Assembly: GCF_020177575.1 (NCBI RefSeq)
Contig: NZ_JAHTBK010000001.1
Span: 2,167,875-2,231,874, forward strand
Origin: Hasllibacter sp. MH4015
GTDB taxonomy: Bacteria > Pseudomonadota > Alphaproteobacteria > Rhodobacterales > Rhodobacteraceae
DNA: 64,000 nucleotides
Direction of reading: 5' to 3'
Both the position numbers and the translations under genes were made by a program. The first letter of the stretch is position 1. Each line of letters opens with the position of its first letter. Below, piece by piece: positions 18,694-27,264 of the stretch. The notes below the pieces were generated by a model, which was not told where the DNA came from, made no database searches, and was given only the letters and a program-made list of their open reading frames with translations.

Positions 18694-20466
18694 TCACTCC
18701 TGCGGAATGACCCGCAGCCCAAGCTCCATCAACTGATCCGAGGTGGGATCGGACGGCGCGTTCATCATCAGATCCTCGGCCCGCTGGTTCATCGGGAACA
18801 GGATCACCTCGCGGATATTGGCCGTGTCGGCCAGCAGCATCACGATCCGGTCGATCCCCGCCGCACATCCACCGTGGGGCGGCGCGCCGTATTGGAACGC
18901 GTTGACCATCCCGCCGAACCGCTTGCGCACCTCGTCCGCGCCGTACCCCGCCAGCTCGAACGCTTTGAACATGATATCCGGGCGGTGGTTCCGGATCGCG
19001 CCCGACACAAGCTCATACCCGTTACAAGCCAGGTCATACTGGTAGCCCAGAACCGACAACGGATCACCGTCCAGCGCGTCGATCCCGCCCTGCGGCATCG
19101 AAAACGGGTTGTGGGAGAAGTCGATCTTCCCGTCCTCGTCGGCCTCGTACATCGGAAAATCGACGATCCAGGCAAAGGCGAAGCGGTTCTGCTCGGTCAG
19201 GCCAAGCTCATCCCCGATCACCACGCGCGCCCGGCCCGCGACGGCCTCGAACTCGGCGGGTTTGCCTGCCAGGAAGAAGGCCGCATCGCCCACGCCCAAA
19301 CCAAGCTGCTCGCGGATCGCCTCCGTCCGTTCGGGCCCGATATTCTTGGCCAGCGGGCCTGCGGCCTCCATCCCCTCGCCTTGATCGCGCCAGAAGATGT
19401 ACCCCATGCCCGGCAGCCCCTGTTCCTGGGCAAACTTGTTCATCCGGTCGCAGAACTTCCGCGACCCGCCGCCGGGGGCGGGAATGGCGCGGACCTGGGT
19501 GCCGTCCTGCTCCAGCAGGTTTGCGAAGATCGCAAAGCCGGAACCCGCGAAATGCTCGCTGACGATCTGCATCTTGATCGGGTTGCGCAGGTCGGGCTTG
19601 TCGGTGCCGTACCACAAAGCCGCGTCGGCATAGGAGATTTGCGGCCAGTTCTGGTCGACAGAGGCGCCGTCCCCGAACTCCTCGAACACGCCGCGCAGGA
19701 CGGGCTCCACCGTGTCGAACACGTCTTGCTGCTCGACAAAGGACATCTCCATATCCAGCTGGTAGAAATCGGTGGGCGAGCGGTCGGCGCGCGGGTCTTC
19801 ATCCCGGAAACACGGCGCGATCTGGAAATACTTGTCGAAACCCGACACCATCAGCAGCTGTTTGAATTGCTGCGGGGCCTGGGGCAGCGCGTAGAACTTG
19901 CCCGGATGCAGGCGCGACGGCACCAGGAAATCGCGCGCGCCTTCGGGGCTGGACGCGGTGATGATCGGGGTCTGGAACTCGCGGAAATCAATGTCCCACA
20001 TGCGTTTGCGGATCGAGGCCACGACGTCCGAGCGCAGAACCATGTTGCGCTGCATCACGTCGCGGCGCAGGTCGAGGTAGCGATAGCGCAACCGCGTCTC
20101 TTCGGGGTATTCCTGATCGCCGAAAACCTGCAAGGGCAGCTCCGCCGCCGCGCCAAGCACCTCCATGTCGCGGATGAACACCTCGATCTCGCCGGTCGGC
20201 AGCTTGGGGTTCACCAGCTCCGGATCGCGGGCCTTCACCGTGCCGTCGATGCGGATGCAATATTCGGCGCGCAGCTTCTCCACCTGGGAGAAAACCGGGC
20301 TGTCGGGGTCGCAAAGCACCTGCGTGATCCCGAAATGGTCGCGCAGGTCGATGAAGATCACACCCCCGTGGTCGCGGCGGCGATGCACCCAGCCGGACAG
20401 GCGGATCGTGTCACCGACATGGGTCGCATTCAGGTCGGCGCAGGTGTGGCTGCGATAGGCGTGCAT
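18694..20466 (-). CDS. aspS: Aspartyl-tRNA synthetase
   Basis: Class II synthetase for tRNA-Asp; in alphaproteobacteria it is often non-discriminating and also makes Asp-tRNA-Asn. ATG 20466 gives 590 residues, beginning [19 protein letters not shown]. The N-terminal anticodon-binding OB domain has [19 protein letters not shown], the catalytic core has motif 2 ([19 protein letters not shown]), an inserted GAD-type domain (about 290-420) is present, and motif 3 GIDRIVMLL is near the end. A longer open frame to 20553 is not conserved. Confidence 0.97.
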   Translation of the reverse strand: MHAYRSHTCADLNATHVGDTIRLSGWVHRRRDHGGVIFIDLRDHFGITQVLCDPDSPVFSQVEKLRAEYCIRIDGTVKARDPELVNPKLPTGEIEVFIRDMEVLGAAAELPLQVFGDQEYPEETRLRYRYLDLRRDVMQRNMVLRSDVVASIRKRMWDIDFREFQTPIITASSPEGARDFLVPSRLHPGKFYALPQAPQQFKQLLMVSGFDKYFQIAPCFRDEDPRADRSPTDFYQLDMEMSFVEQQDVFDTVEPVLRGVFEEFGDGASVDQNWPQISYADAALWYGTDKPDLRNPIKMQIVSEHFAGSGFAIFANLLEQDGTQVRAIPAPGGGSRKFCDRMNKFAQEQGLPGMGYIFWRDQGEGMEAAGPLAKNIGPERTEAIREQLGLGVGDAAFFLAGKPAEFEAVAGRARVVIGDELGLTEQNRFAFAWIVDFPMYEADEDGKIDFSHNPFSMPQGGIDALDGDPLSVLGYQYDLACNGYELVSGAIRNHRPDIMFKAFELAGYGADEVRKRFGGMVNAFQYGAPPHGGCAAGIDRIVMLLADTANIREVILFPMNQRAEDLMMNAPSDPTSDQLMELGLRVIPQE

Positions 20467-20574
20467 GGAGGTTCTCCGGGTATCAGGTTGCGCCCGGATA
20501 GACCGTCCGGGGCGGGTGAAGTCAAGACCACGCGGCGCGGGCCGGACGGGCATCTGGGCAGCGGGCGTAGAGGG

Positions 20575-21378
20575 TCAGAGCGTGCAGGCCAGCGCGCGGG
20601 CCACGGAGTCCGCGCTGAAGGGTCCAAGCGCGCGGGCGGTCAGTGTGCCGCCCTCCAGCCGCACCGCCATCACGCTTCGCCAATCCCGGTCGGCCACGAT
20701 CATCTCCGGCCCCGCGCTACAGCTGCGGATGCCGCCGGTGATGAACGGCTCCCCGATGCGGTGATTGGTCAGGCCTTCCAGTGCGGCGATCTCCGTCAGG
20801 GTGTCGTCCTGGAACCGCCAGACCCGCAGGGTGCGCGCCAGGTGCGGACGGTCGATATAGGCGATCTCCACATGGCCGTCCCCGTCCAGATCCGCCGCCC
20901 CGATGGGCGCGAGCCAGCGATTGCGCCGCCCGATATGGGGGGTCGTGGCGACGGCCTCCAACCCGATCCCGTCCAGCGCGCGGCGGTAAATCGCCAACTG
21001 CGCGCCGAAATCCTCGTGGCTTTGCACGGCAATGATCTCCGGCACGCCGTCCCCGTCCAGATCGGCCAGGCGCGGGGCCGTATCCTCGAATACCAGATGC
21101 GGCGGAAGGGTCAGGGATTGGTCGCCGCACGACGACAGGGCGATGTCGGAATAGACATGCAGGCGCGTGCCTTCAATCGCATCACCAAGAACCCCGTGGG
21201 CGTAGCGCGTGGTGGGGATGTCATACCAGGCCAGAACGCCGTCGGGGCCGGGCCACGGGGCCGACACGCTTTCCGGCATCGCGGTGGCGGCATGGGGCGG
21301 AAGGGTGCAGGCGAGCGCCACGCCCGACCCGGTCAGCCACAGGCACAAGGCCATACACGCGCCGCGGGCGGACCGCAT
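20575..21378 (-). CDS. Secreted FG-GAP/VCBS-like repeat protein
   Basis: A 267-residue exported protein with signal peptide (MRSARGACMALCLWLTGSGVALA, cut before CTLPPHA). Two Asp/Gly-rich calcium-type motifs, LADLDGDGVPEIIAV and AADLDGDGHVEIAYI, are typical of FG-GAP/VCBS beta-propeller repeats. Cysteines near both ends of the mature protein (CTLPPH and CTL at the C-terminus) could form a disulfide. ATG 21378 is preferred; GTG codons slightly upstream are possible. The gene starts 34 bases after the ferredoxin stop. No enzymatic motif is visible; a surface or periplasmic binding role is only inferred. Confidence 0.75.
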   Translation of the reverse strand: MRSARGACMALCLWLTGSGVALACTLPPHAATAMPESVSAPWPGPDGVLAWYDIPTTRYAHGVLGDAIEGTRLHVYSDIALSSCGDQSLTLPPHLVFEDTAPRLADLDGDGVPEIIAVQSHEDFGAQLAIYRRALDGIGLEAVATTPHIGRRNRWLAPIGAADLDGDGHVEIAYIDRPHLARTLRVWRFQDDTLTEIAALEGLTNHRIGEPFITGGIRSCSAGPEMIVADRDWRSVMAVRLEGGTLTARALGPFSADSVARALACTL

Positions 21379-21412
21379 CCATCCACGCACCGGACGACGC
21401 GGCGCCACCGGC

Positions 21413-21751
<339 letters not shown>

Positions 21752-21829
21752 TCAAAGTCTTTACGGTTGGTAATACGCCCGGCCCCGTGTTTCCAGCGCG
21801 AAAGCACCGGCTTGTGTCGGCGGGGTTTT

Positions 21830-21844
21830 GTTCTATCTTTGTTC
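21830..21844 (+). promoter_or_regulatory. SOS (LexA) box, GTTC-N7-GTTC
   Basis: GTTC at 21830-21833, seven bases (TATCTTT), GTTC at 21841-21844: an exact match to the direct-repeat LexA operator known from alphaproteobacteria. It ends two bases before the ATG of the DnaE2-like OB gene and lies 94 bases upstream of the divergent ferredoxin. A match of eight fixed bases could occur by chance once or twice in 64 kb, but its position against a DnaE2-derived gene, a standard SOS target, makes it credible. Confidence 0.65.
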
Positions 21845-21846
21845 GC

Positions 21847-22227
21847 ATGGAGCCCGACATCCGCCCCCCCGATTGGCCAAGGCCGCCCGATTGCCTGCCC
21901 CACCACATGCTGCACCTGCCCCATGAGGGCGCGCGGATCTGCGTGGCGGGGCTGGTGCTGGTGCGTCAAAGGCCCGGAACCGCCAAGGGCGTGATCTTCA
22001 TCACGCTGGAGGACGAATTCGGCGTCTGCAACGTGGTGGTTTGGCAAAAGCTCTACCAGAAATACCGCCGCGCGGTGATTTCGGGGCGGCTTCTTCGCGT
22101 GACCGGCCGCATCCAGAGGGAGGCGGGCGTTGTCCATGTCGTGGCGGAACATGTGGAGGATATCTCCCCCATGCTCGACGAACTGGTCCGCCTCCACGAA
22201 GGGGCCAAGGCCGGGGATCAGCCATAG
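21847..22227 (+). CDS. Stand-alone OB-fold protein resembling the C-terminus of DnaE2
   Basis: A 126-residue protein whose residues about 28-105 read like the terminal OB-fold region of the error-prone polymerase DnaE2 (ImuC): [20 protein letters not shown], then [14 protein letters not shown] and [12 protein letters not shown]. All polymerase domains are missing and no DnaE2 remnant is visible in the 110 bases upstream. It either is the relic of a lost imuA-imuB-dnaE2 cassette or an independent single-strand-binding protein. The start at 21847 directly follows the SOS box, with no ribosome site, suggesting a leaderless message; ATG 21787 would place the box inside the gene. There is no frame damage, so the gene looks maintained. 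Confidence 0.75.
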   Translation: MEPDIRPPDWPRPPDCLPHHMLHLPHEGARICVAGLVLVRQRPGTAKGVIFITLEDEFGVCNVVVWQKLYQKYRRAVISGRLLRVTGRIQREAGVVHVVAEHVEDISPMLDELVRLHEGAKAGDQP

Positions 22228-22362
22228 GGCGACGTAGCCGGGCGCGGATTTGGCCACCCGCCCCATGGGCAGGTCCCGGCCCACGCTCGCCATCCCACTT
22301 CCCCCATAGCGCCAAATCCGCTACACTCCCGTCAATAACAAACGGCAGGACAGAGCAGTCCC

Positions 22363-22938
22363 ATGCGCAACATCCTTCTACTGGCCGCCCTTGGCGGTCT
22401 CTCGGCGTGCCAGGCGACCGCGCCGGGTGGCGACAGCTTCACCTCCGTCATTGATCCGGTCACGACCTCGGGCGCGTCCGGTGTGCAGGTCACGCGCGGC
22501 TTCGGCCCGCCCGACGCCGACCCGGCCAGCTGCTACGGGCGGGAGGTCGACCCCGCGGTGATCGAGACCGTGACCGAGCAGATCCTGGTGGAACCCGAAC
22601 AGCTGGACCGCAACGGCAATATCCGCCGCCCCGCCGTGTTCGTGACGGCGACCGAGCAGCGGATCGTGGAGGATCGCACCGAGACCTGGTTCGAGACGCC
22701 CTGCGCGATGGAGGGCAACGCCGACTACATCGCCACCCTGCAACGGGCGCTGGCCGCGCGGGGGCATTACACCGGCCCCGTCACCGGCCGCATGGACCGC
22801 GCCACCGTGCAGGCCGTACGCGCCTATCAACAGCCCCAAGGCCTCGACAGCGGGGTGCTCAGCCTCGCCGCCGCGCGCCAATTGGGGTTATCGGTTTGGG
22901 ATCCGGAGCTTGCCGCCGGCACGTCCACGGACGGCTGA
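22363..22938 (+). CDS. Peptidoglycan-binding lipoprotein
   Basis: A 191-residue exported lipoprotein: a short signal peptide ends in the lipobox LSAC with C16 as lipidation site. The middle holds a conserved region with two cysteines (CYGREVDP and ETPCAME) and the C-terminal part (about 118-178) is a peptidoglycan_binding_1 domain (TLQRALAARGHYTGPVTGRMD, then TVQAVRAYQQPQGL). Residue +2 after the lipid cysteine is glutamine, consistent with outer-membrane sorting. It probably tethers envelope layers. Followed by a strong terminator at 22964. Confidence 0.88.
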   Translation: MRNILLLAALGGLSACQATAPGGDSFTSVIDPVTTSGASGVQVTRGFGPPDADPASCYGREVDPAVIETVTEQILVEPEQLDRNGNIRRPAVFVTATEQRIVEDRTETWFETPCAMEGNADYIATLQRALAARGHYTGPVTGRMDRATVQAVRAYQQPQGLDSGVLSLAAARQLGLSVWDPELAAGTSTDG

Positions 22939-22963
22939 CGCGCACCCCGATCCCAAAACGAAA

Positions 22964-23001
22964 AGGCCCCGGCACGCAGGGCGCGCGCCGGGGCCTGTCT
23001 T
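22964..23001. terminator. Bidirectional rho-independent terminator
   Basis: A 10-bp perfect stem, AGGCCCCGGC (22964-22973) with GCCGGGGCCT (22987-22996), separates the convergent lipoprotein and degP genes. The plus side is followed by GTCTTT; on the minus side the stem is followed by TTTTCGTTTT, so it should stop degP transcripts best. Confidence 0.85.
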
Positions 23002-23019
23002 TGCCGGACGAATGGGGCG

Positions 23020-24594
23020 TTACTCGGCGGGGACCAATTCGCCCTCCGTCTCTTCCTCCTCGATGGTCAGCGCCATGAAGCGCGGCGTGCCATCGCGGCG
23101 GATCAGGATCAGGATGCTTTTCTGGCCCGCCGCATCGGCGGCGTCGATCCGGGCCTGGAAGTCGGCCACGGTCGCGACCGGCTGCTGCGTGACCTCGGTG
23201 ATGATGTCACCCACCTGAAGCCCCATCTCGGCGGCGTCGGAGGCAGGGTCGATCGCTTCGATCACAAGCCCGCCCGCGATGTTGCCGGCGTTCAGCTCCT
23301 CGCGGCGATCGTCGGTCAGCGGGCTCATCGTGATGCCGAGGATTTCGCTCGACGTGGTGCCATCGGGCGCGCCTTCGACCTCGGGTGTTGCGGCGGATTC
23401 CGCTGTCTCCCGGCGACCGAGGGTCACGCGCAGGGTCTCGGTCTCTCCATCGCGGAAGACCAGCACGCGGACCGTTTCCCCCACCGTACTGTCACCCACG
23501 ATGCGGACCAGTTCGCGGGTATCGGCGATGTCCTGCCCGTCGAAGGACAGGATCACGTCGCCCACCACGATGCCACCTTCTGAGGCCGGGCCGGTGGGCA
23601 CGTCGGTCACCATCGCGCCGCGCGCATCCTCAAGGCTCAACGCCTCGGCCATCTCGGCGGTGACGTCCTGGATACGGACGCCGAGCCAACCGCGCCGCGT
23701 CTCCCCGAATTCGCGCAATTGCTCGACCACGTTGATGACCACGTCCGAAGACATGGCGAAGCCGATCCCGATGGAGCCGCCGGTGGGCGACAGGATCGCG
23801 GTGTTCACGCCGATCACATCCCCGTCGAGGTTGAAAAGCGGCCCACCCGAATTGCCCTGGTTGATGGCGGCATCGGTCTGGATGAAGTCGTCATAGGCCC
23901 CGGAAAGCGAGCGCCCGAAGGCCGAGATCACGCCGACCGAAACGGAAAAGCCCTGGCCGAGCGGGTTGCCCATGACCATGACCCAATCGCCGACCCGATG
24001 CTCGGACGCGACGCCGAAGCTGACGAACGGCAACGGCTCATCGCTGTCGACCTTGAGAAGCGCGATGTCCGTGTTGGGGTCGGTGCCGATCAGTTCGGCC
24101 ACCAGCTCCACGCCGTTGCGAAACTCGATCATGATCTCGTCCGCGCCTTCGATGACGTGGTTGTTGGTCACGATATAGCCGTCCTCGGAAATCACGAAAC
24201 CCGATCCCAACGCCTGGCTGCGCCGGGGCGAAGGGCCGCCATCGGGGGCCTGGCGATCCAGGAAATCGTTGAAGAAATCCTCAAGCGGGGAGCCTTCGGG
24301 CACGATCGGGTCCGGGCCACCGCCGCGTCCCGCCACGACCGAGGATGTGGTGATGTTGACGACCGCGTCGCCCACCTGATCCACGAGATCCGCGAAACCG
24401 GGCAATTGCGCCGATTGGGCGCGCGCGGGCAATGCCGCGAAGGCGATGGCAAGGGCCGTCAGAAGCGCCATGATCGCAGCCAGCACCGTGCGGGCATCCA
24501 TGCCGCGAGCGTCGCGCGCCACGGCCGCCTTTGCGCCTGTGCGCTGCCGTTCGGACTGGTGGGGGGGAAGATTGTGTCTCGTCTCTATCGTCAC
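23020..24594 (-). CDS. degP: Do/DegP-type periplasmic serine protease
   Basis: Periplasmic trypsin-like protease and chaperone with two PDZ domains that removes misfolded envelope proteins. The catalytic His lies in TNNHVIEG, Asp in NTDIALLKV, and Ser249 in GNSGGPLFN. PDZ1 follows GWLGVRIQDV and PDZ2 is C-terminal (MGLQVGDIITEV). GTG 24594 is preferred because a perfect AGGAGG lies 9 bases upstream; it gives 524 residues with a 32-residue N-region before the hydrophobic signal core. ATG 24501 has no ribosome site. A heat-shock-like promoter lies further upstream, and hflKC follow the same strand, forming an envelope quality-control group. Confidence 0.93.
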   Translation of the reverse strand: MTIETRHNLPPHQSERQRTGAKAAVARDARGMDARTVLAAIMALLTALAIAFAALPARAQSAQLPGFADLVDQVGDAVVNITTSSVVAGRGGGPDPIVPEGSPLEDFFNDFLDRQAPDGGPSPRRSQALGSGFVISEDGYIVTNNHVIEGADEIMIEFRNGVELVAELIGTDPNTDIALLKVDSDEPLPFVSFGVASEHRVGDWVMVMGNPLGQGFSVSVGVISAFGRSLSGAYDDFIQTDAAINQGNSGGPLFNLDGDVIGVNTAILSPTGGSIGIGFAMSSDVVINVVEQLREFGETRRGWLGVRIQDVTAEMAEALSLEDARGAMVTDVPTGPASEGGIVVGDVILSFDGQDIADTRELVRIVGDSTVGETVRVLVFRDGETETLRVTLGRRETAESAATPEVEGAPDGTTSSEILGITMSPLTDDRREELNAGNIAGGLVIEAIDPASDAAEMGLQVGDIITEVTQQPVATVADFQARIDAADAAGQKSILILIRRDGTPRFMALTIEEEETEGELVPAE

Positions 24595-24731
24595 TTCGGG
24601 TCGCCTCCTCAAAATACCGTCGGACGATCTGTTCGCCCCTTGGGACCGTGCAGCACGCCTGCGATCGTGGTCCGGGGGCGCTTGCATCGCGCCCCTCTCC
24701 GGGACACGCGCAAAGATCGCCCGTTGAAATA

Positions 24732-24759
24732 TATTTGGGGCATAACGCAGGTAATCAAG
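24732..24759 (-). promoter_or_regulatory. RpoH-type (heat-shock) promoter candidate for degP
   Basis: On the minus strand CTTGATT (24759-24753), a 12-base spacer and CCCCAAATA (24740-24732) match the sigma-32 pattern CTTGAA / CCCCATnTA with one or two differences. Transcription would start near 24725, about 130 bases before the GTG of degP. DegP is a typical heat-shock or envelope-stress gene, which supports the reading. Confidence 0.5.
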
Positions 24760-24875
24760 TTCGGGAAACCCAACCTTTCGCGCCTGACCCGTCACATGGG
24801 CGTGAAAGCCGCGCCCGGTTTGTTACAAGGGTGGCATGGGGGCGGGTCTTGCGCAAAGGCTAATCTCGCCTCGCG

Positions 24876-25067
24876 TTAAAGGCTGATCGCCCAAGATGTC
24901 AGAACCGCGCCAAGGACGAGGGCCGACAATCCGATCATCCGCCGCGTCTCGGGCGGGATCGTGGCCATGGCGCGCAGAAGGTCCTCCAGACGCGAAGGGG
25001 CCAGTGCGAACACCAGCCCCTCGATGACGAGGACCATACCGAGCCCCATCAATATCGCTTGCCACAT
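24876..25067 (-). CDS. DUF2065 family small membrane protein
   Basis: A 63-residue protein with two predicted membrane helices (about 2-19 and 42-60) around a short polar loop (LEDLLRAMATIPPETRR). It matches the DUF2065 family, which regularly follows hflC in proteobacteria. ATG 25067 lies 7 bases after the hflC stop. Function is unproven; a role as accessory to the HflKC-FtsH complex is only suggested by the gene order. Confidence 0.85.
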   Translation of the reverse strand: MWQAILMGLGMVLVIEGLVFALAPSRLEDLLRAMATIPPETRRMIGLSALVLGAVLTSWAISL

Positions 25068-25074
25068 CGGCGGT

Positions 25075-25974
25075 TTACTCCGCCGGCGGGGGAGACAGTG
25101 AATTGCCGCCGCCAAGCGCGGAGCCGTCGAAATACTCGAAGAACTCGCTATCGGGCGAAATCACGAAGGTGGAGTTCTGGCGCAGCGCCCGTTCATAGGC
25201 CGCCAGCGAGCGGGTGAAATCGTAGAATTCCGCGTCCTGCCCGAAGGCCTCCGCGAAGATCCGTGTCCGTTCTGCATCCGCTTCACCGCGCGTGATCTCC
25301 GCCTCGCGGCTGGCGTCGGAGACGAGCTCCACCACCGTCCGGTCGGCTTGCGCCCGGATACGCTGTGCCGCCTCTTCACCGCGCGCGATCTCGTCGGCGG
25401 CTTCCCGCTCCCGCTCCGCGCGCATCCGCGCGAACGTGGCGTCGAGGTTCTGGGCCGGCAGGTTCGTCTGGATCAGACGCACGTCGAGCACGGTGATCCC
25501 CAGCGACGCGGCGCGCGCCCGGGCCTGGATCGTGGCCTGCTGCATCAGCGCCGCCCGTTCATCGGACAGAATTGTGTTGGACGTCACGCCATCGGCACCC
25601 AGCACGGCCCGGATACGGTCGTTCAGGATACCTTCCAGCAGGTCGTCCGCGGCGCGGATGCCGCCCGGAACGGCGGTCCGGAATTGCTCGACATCCACAA
25701 TGCGATACCGCGCGAAAGCGTCGACCACGAGGCGGCGGTCATCGGACGGCGTTACCTCGGTGGGCGACGTGTCGAGCGACAGGATGCGGTCCTCGTAATA
25801 TTCGACGTTCTGCCACGGCGCCTTGAAGTTGAGTCCGGGGTCGTTGATCACGTTCACGATCTGGCCGAATTGCAGGACCAGCGCGCGCTGGCGTTCATCC
25901 ACCACGAAGATGGAGCGCGACCCCAGCAGCAGCACGATCACGAGGATCGGAATCAGGAAAAAGGATCGCTTCAT
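25075..25974 (-). CDS. hflC: Protease modulator HflC
   Basis: SPFH/prohibitin-family inner-membrane protein that forms a ring with HflK around the FtsH protease and limits its activity. The 299 residues start with a single helix (about 5-21) followed by the SPFH domain (VDERQRALVLQFGQIV) and a long charged coiled-coil stretch (RMRAEREREAADEIARGEEAAQRI). The ATG lies one base after the hflK stop. Length and order are normal. Confidence 0.95.
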   Translation of the reverse strand: MKRSFFLIPILVIVLLLGSRSIFVVDERQRALVLQFGQIVNVINDPGLNFKAPWQNVEYYEDRILSLDTSPTEVTPSDDRRLVVDAFARYRIVDVEQFRTAVPGGIRAADDLLEGILNDRIRAVLGADGVTSNTILSDERAALMQQATIQARARAASLGITVLDVRLIQTNLPAQNLDATFARMRAEREREAADEIARGEEAAQRIRAQADRTVVELVSDASREAEITRGEADAERTRIFAEAFGQDAEFYDFTRSLAAYERALRQNSTFVISPDSEFFEYFDGSALGGGNSLSPPPAE

Positions 25975-25975
25975 A

Positions 25976-27160
25976 TCAGTTCGAGCTCCCGGTGGTGGTG
26001 CCATTGCCCTGTTGCGGGCGGCGCAGTTCGTTCAGCGGCAGGTACGGCACAACGCCCTGCCCGCCCCCGGTGTCACCGTCGATGATGACAAGGTCGGTCT
26101 CTCCCAGAACACGCTCCAGCGTCTCCAGGTAGAGGCGACGGCGCGTCACCTCGGGCGCCGCCTCGTATTCCTCAAGGACGGCAAGGAAGCGGCTGGCTTC
26201 ACCCAGTGCCTCGTTGACGACGCGGGCGCGATAGCCTTCCGCCTCTTCGAGGATCTGCGCGGCCTCACCCCGCGCCCCGGCGGTGACGCGGTTCGAATAG
26301 GCGTCCGCGGTACGTTCCAGGCGGTCACGCTCCTGCTCGGCGGCCTGCACCTCGCGGAAGGCGTCGATCACCTCGGCCGGCGGGTCGGCGCGGTCGAGGT
26401 TGACGCGGATGATGTTGATGCCGCTGGCGTAGATGTCGAGCGTCTGCTGGATCAACGCCTCCGCCTGTTCACCGATAAGCTGACGGTCGCGGTTGAGGAT
26501 CGGGGCCAGTTCGGACTGGGCGATGATCTCTCGCATGGCCGATTCCGCCACGGCGCGGATCGTCGCCTCGGGATCGCGCAGGTTGAAGAGGTATTCGGCG
26601 GGATTGGCGATGTTCCAGACCACGTCGAAGTCGATATCGACGATATTCTCGTCCGTGGTCAGCATCAGACCCATATCAGACGTGCCCGACCGGTTGTCGC
26701 CGATGGAGATCGTCCGCTCGCCCTCGGTGTCGATGACCTCGGCCTGGTAGAGCGGCCAGGGCGCCAGTTGCGGGCCCGGCGCGGTGATGTTGTTCTCGAC
26801 GCCGAGGAACAGGACGACGCCCTGCTGGCCCGGCTGCACGGTGTAGAACGACGCCCAGAGCCACGCGACGATCGCGATCACGATGCCGCCGATCCACAGG
26901 GTGCGCGGGCTGACGGGATCGCCGCCGCCCTGGTTGCCGCCGCCGGTCCCGCCACCGCGACCGCCCATCAGGACGCGCAGCTGCTCCTGGCCCTTGCGGA
27001 CGATGTCGTCGATCTCGGGGATGTTCTGGCCGCCGCCCTGGTTGCCGCCACCGGGCCGCCGAGGCCCGTTGCCGCCATCATTGCCATTGCCGTTGCTGCC
27101 CGAACCGCCGCGGTTTCCACCGCCGCCGCCACCCCAGGGTCCGCCACTGTTACCCGCCAT
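25976..27160 (-). CDS. hflK: FtsH protease activity modulator HflK
   Basis: Partner of HflC in the periplasmic cage around FtsH. ATG 27160, preceded by AGAGGTGAG, gives 394 residues. The N-terminus is a glycine/asparagine/proline-rich disordered stretch (about 2-80), followed by one membrane helix (about 98-116), the SPFH domain (VQPGQQGVVLFLG) and a coiled-coil region. The gene is 104 bases from gor; a CCCCATATA element lies between the two and may mark its own promoter. Confidence 0.95.
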   Translation of the reverse strand: MAGNSGGPWGGGGGGNRGGSGSNGNGNDGGNGPRRPGGGNQGGGQNIPEIDDIVRKGQEQLRVLMGGRGGGTGGGNQGGGDPVSPRTLWIGGIVIAIVAWLWASFYTVQPGQQGVVLFLGVENNITAPGPQLAPWPLYQAEVIDTEGERTISIGDNRSGTSDMGLMLTTDENIVDIDFDVVWNIANPAEYLFNLRDPEATIRAVAESAMREIIAQSELAPILNRDRQLIGEQAEALIQQTLDIYASGINIIRVNLDRADPPAEVIDAFREVQAAEQERDRLERTADAYSNRVTAGARGEAAQILEEAEGYRARVVNEALGEASRFLAVLEEYEAAPEVTRRRLYLETLERVLGETDLVIIDGDTGGGQGVVPYLPLNELRRPQQGNGTTTGSSN

Positions 27161-27201
27161 GTGCTGTCTCACCTCTAACGAATGATCGTCTGTTGTAGCC
27201 C

Positions 27202-27210
27202 TATATGGGG
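27202..27210 (-). promoter_or_regulatory. CCCCATATA element upstream of hflK
   Basis: On the minus strand CCCCATATAGGG sits about 45 bases before hflK. CCCCATATA equals the sigma-32 -10 consensus, but the matching -35 (GTGCAAA, 12 bases upstream) is poor. The same word occurs in the purA-secG gap (35366-35376). It may be a -10 element or a palindromic operator. Confidence 0.3.
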
Positions 27211-27264
27211 CGAAAAAATCGGTTTGCACCTGTATCCGCGCGCTTTTGGCCCGAAAAACGCCGA

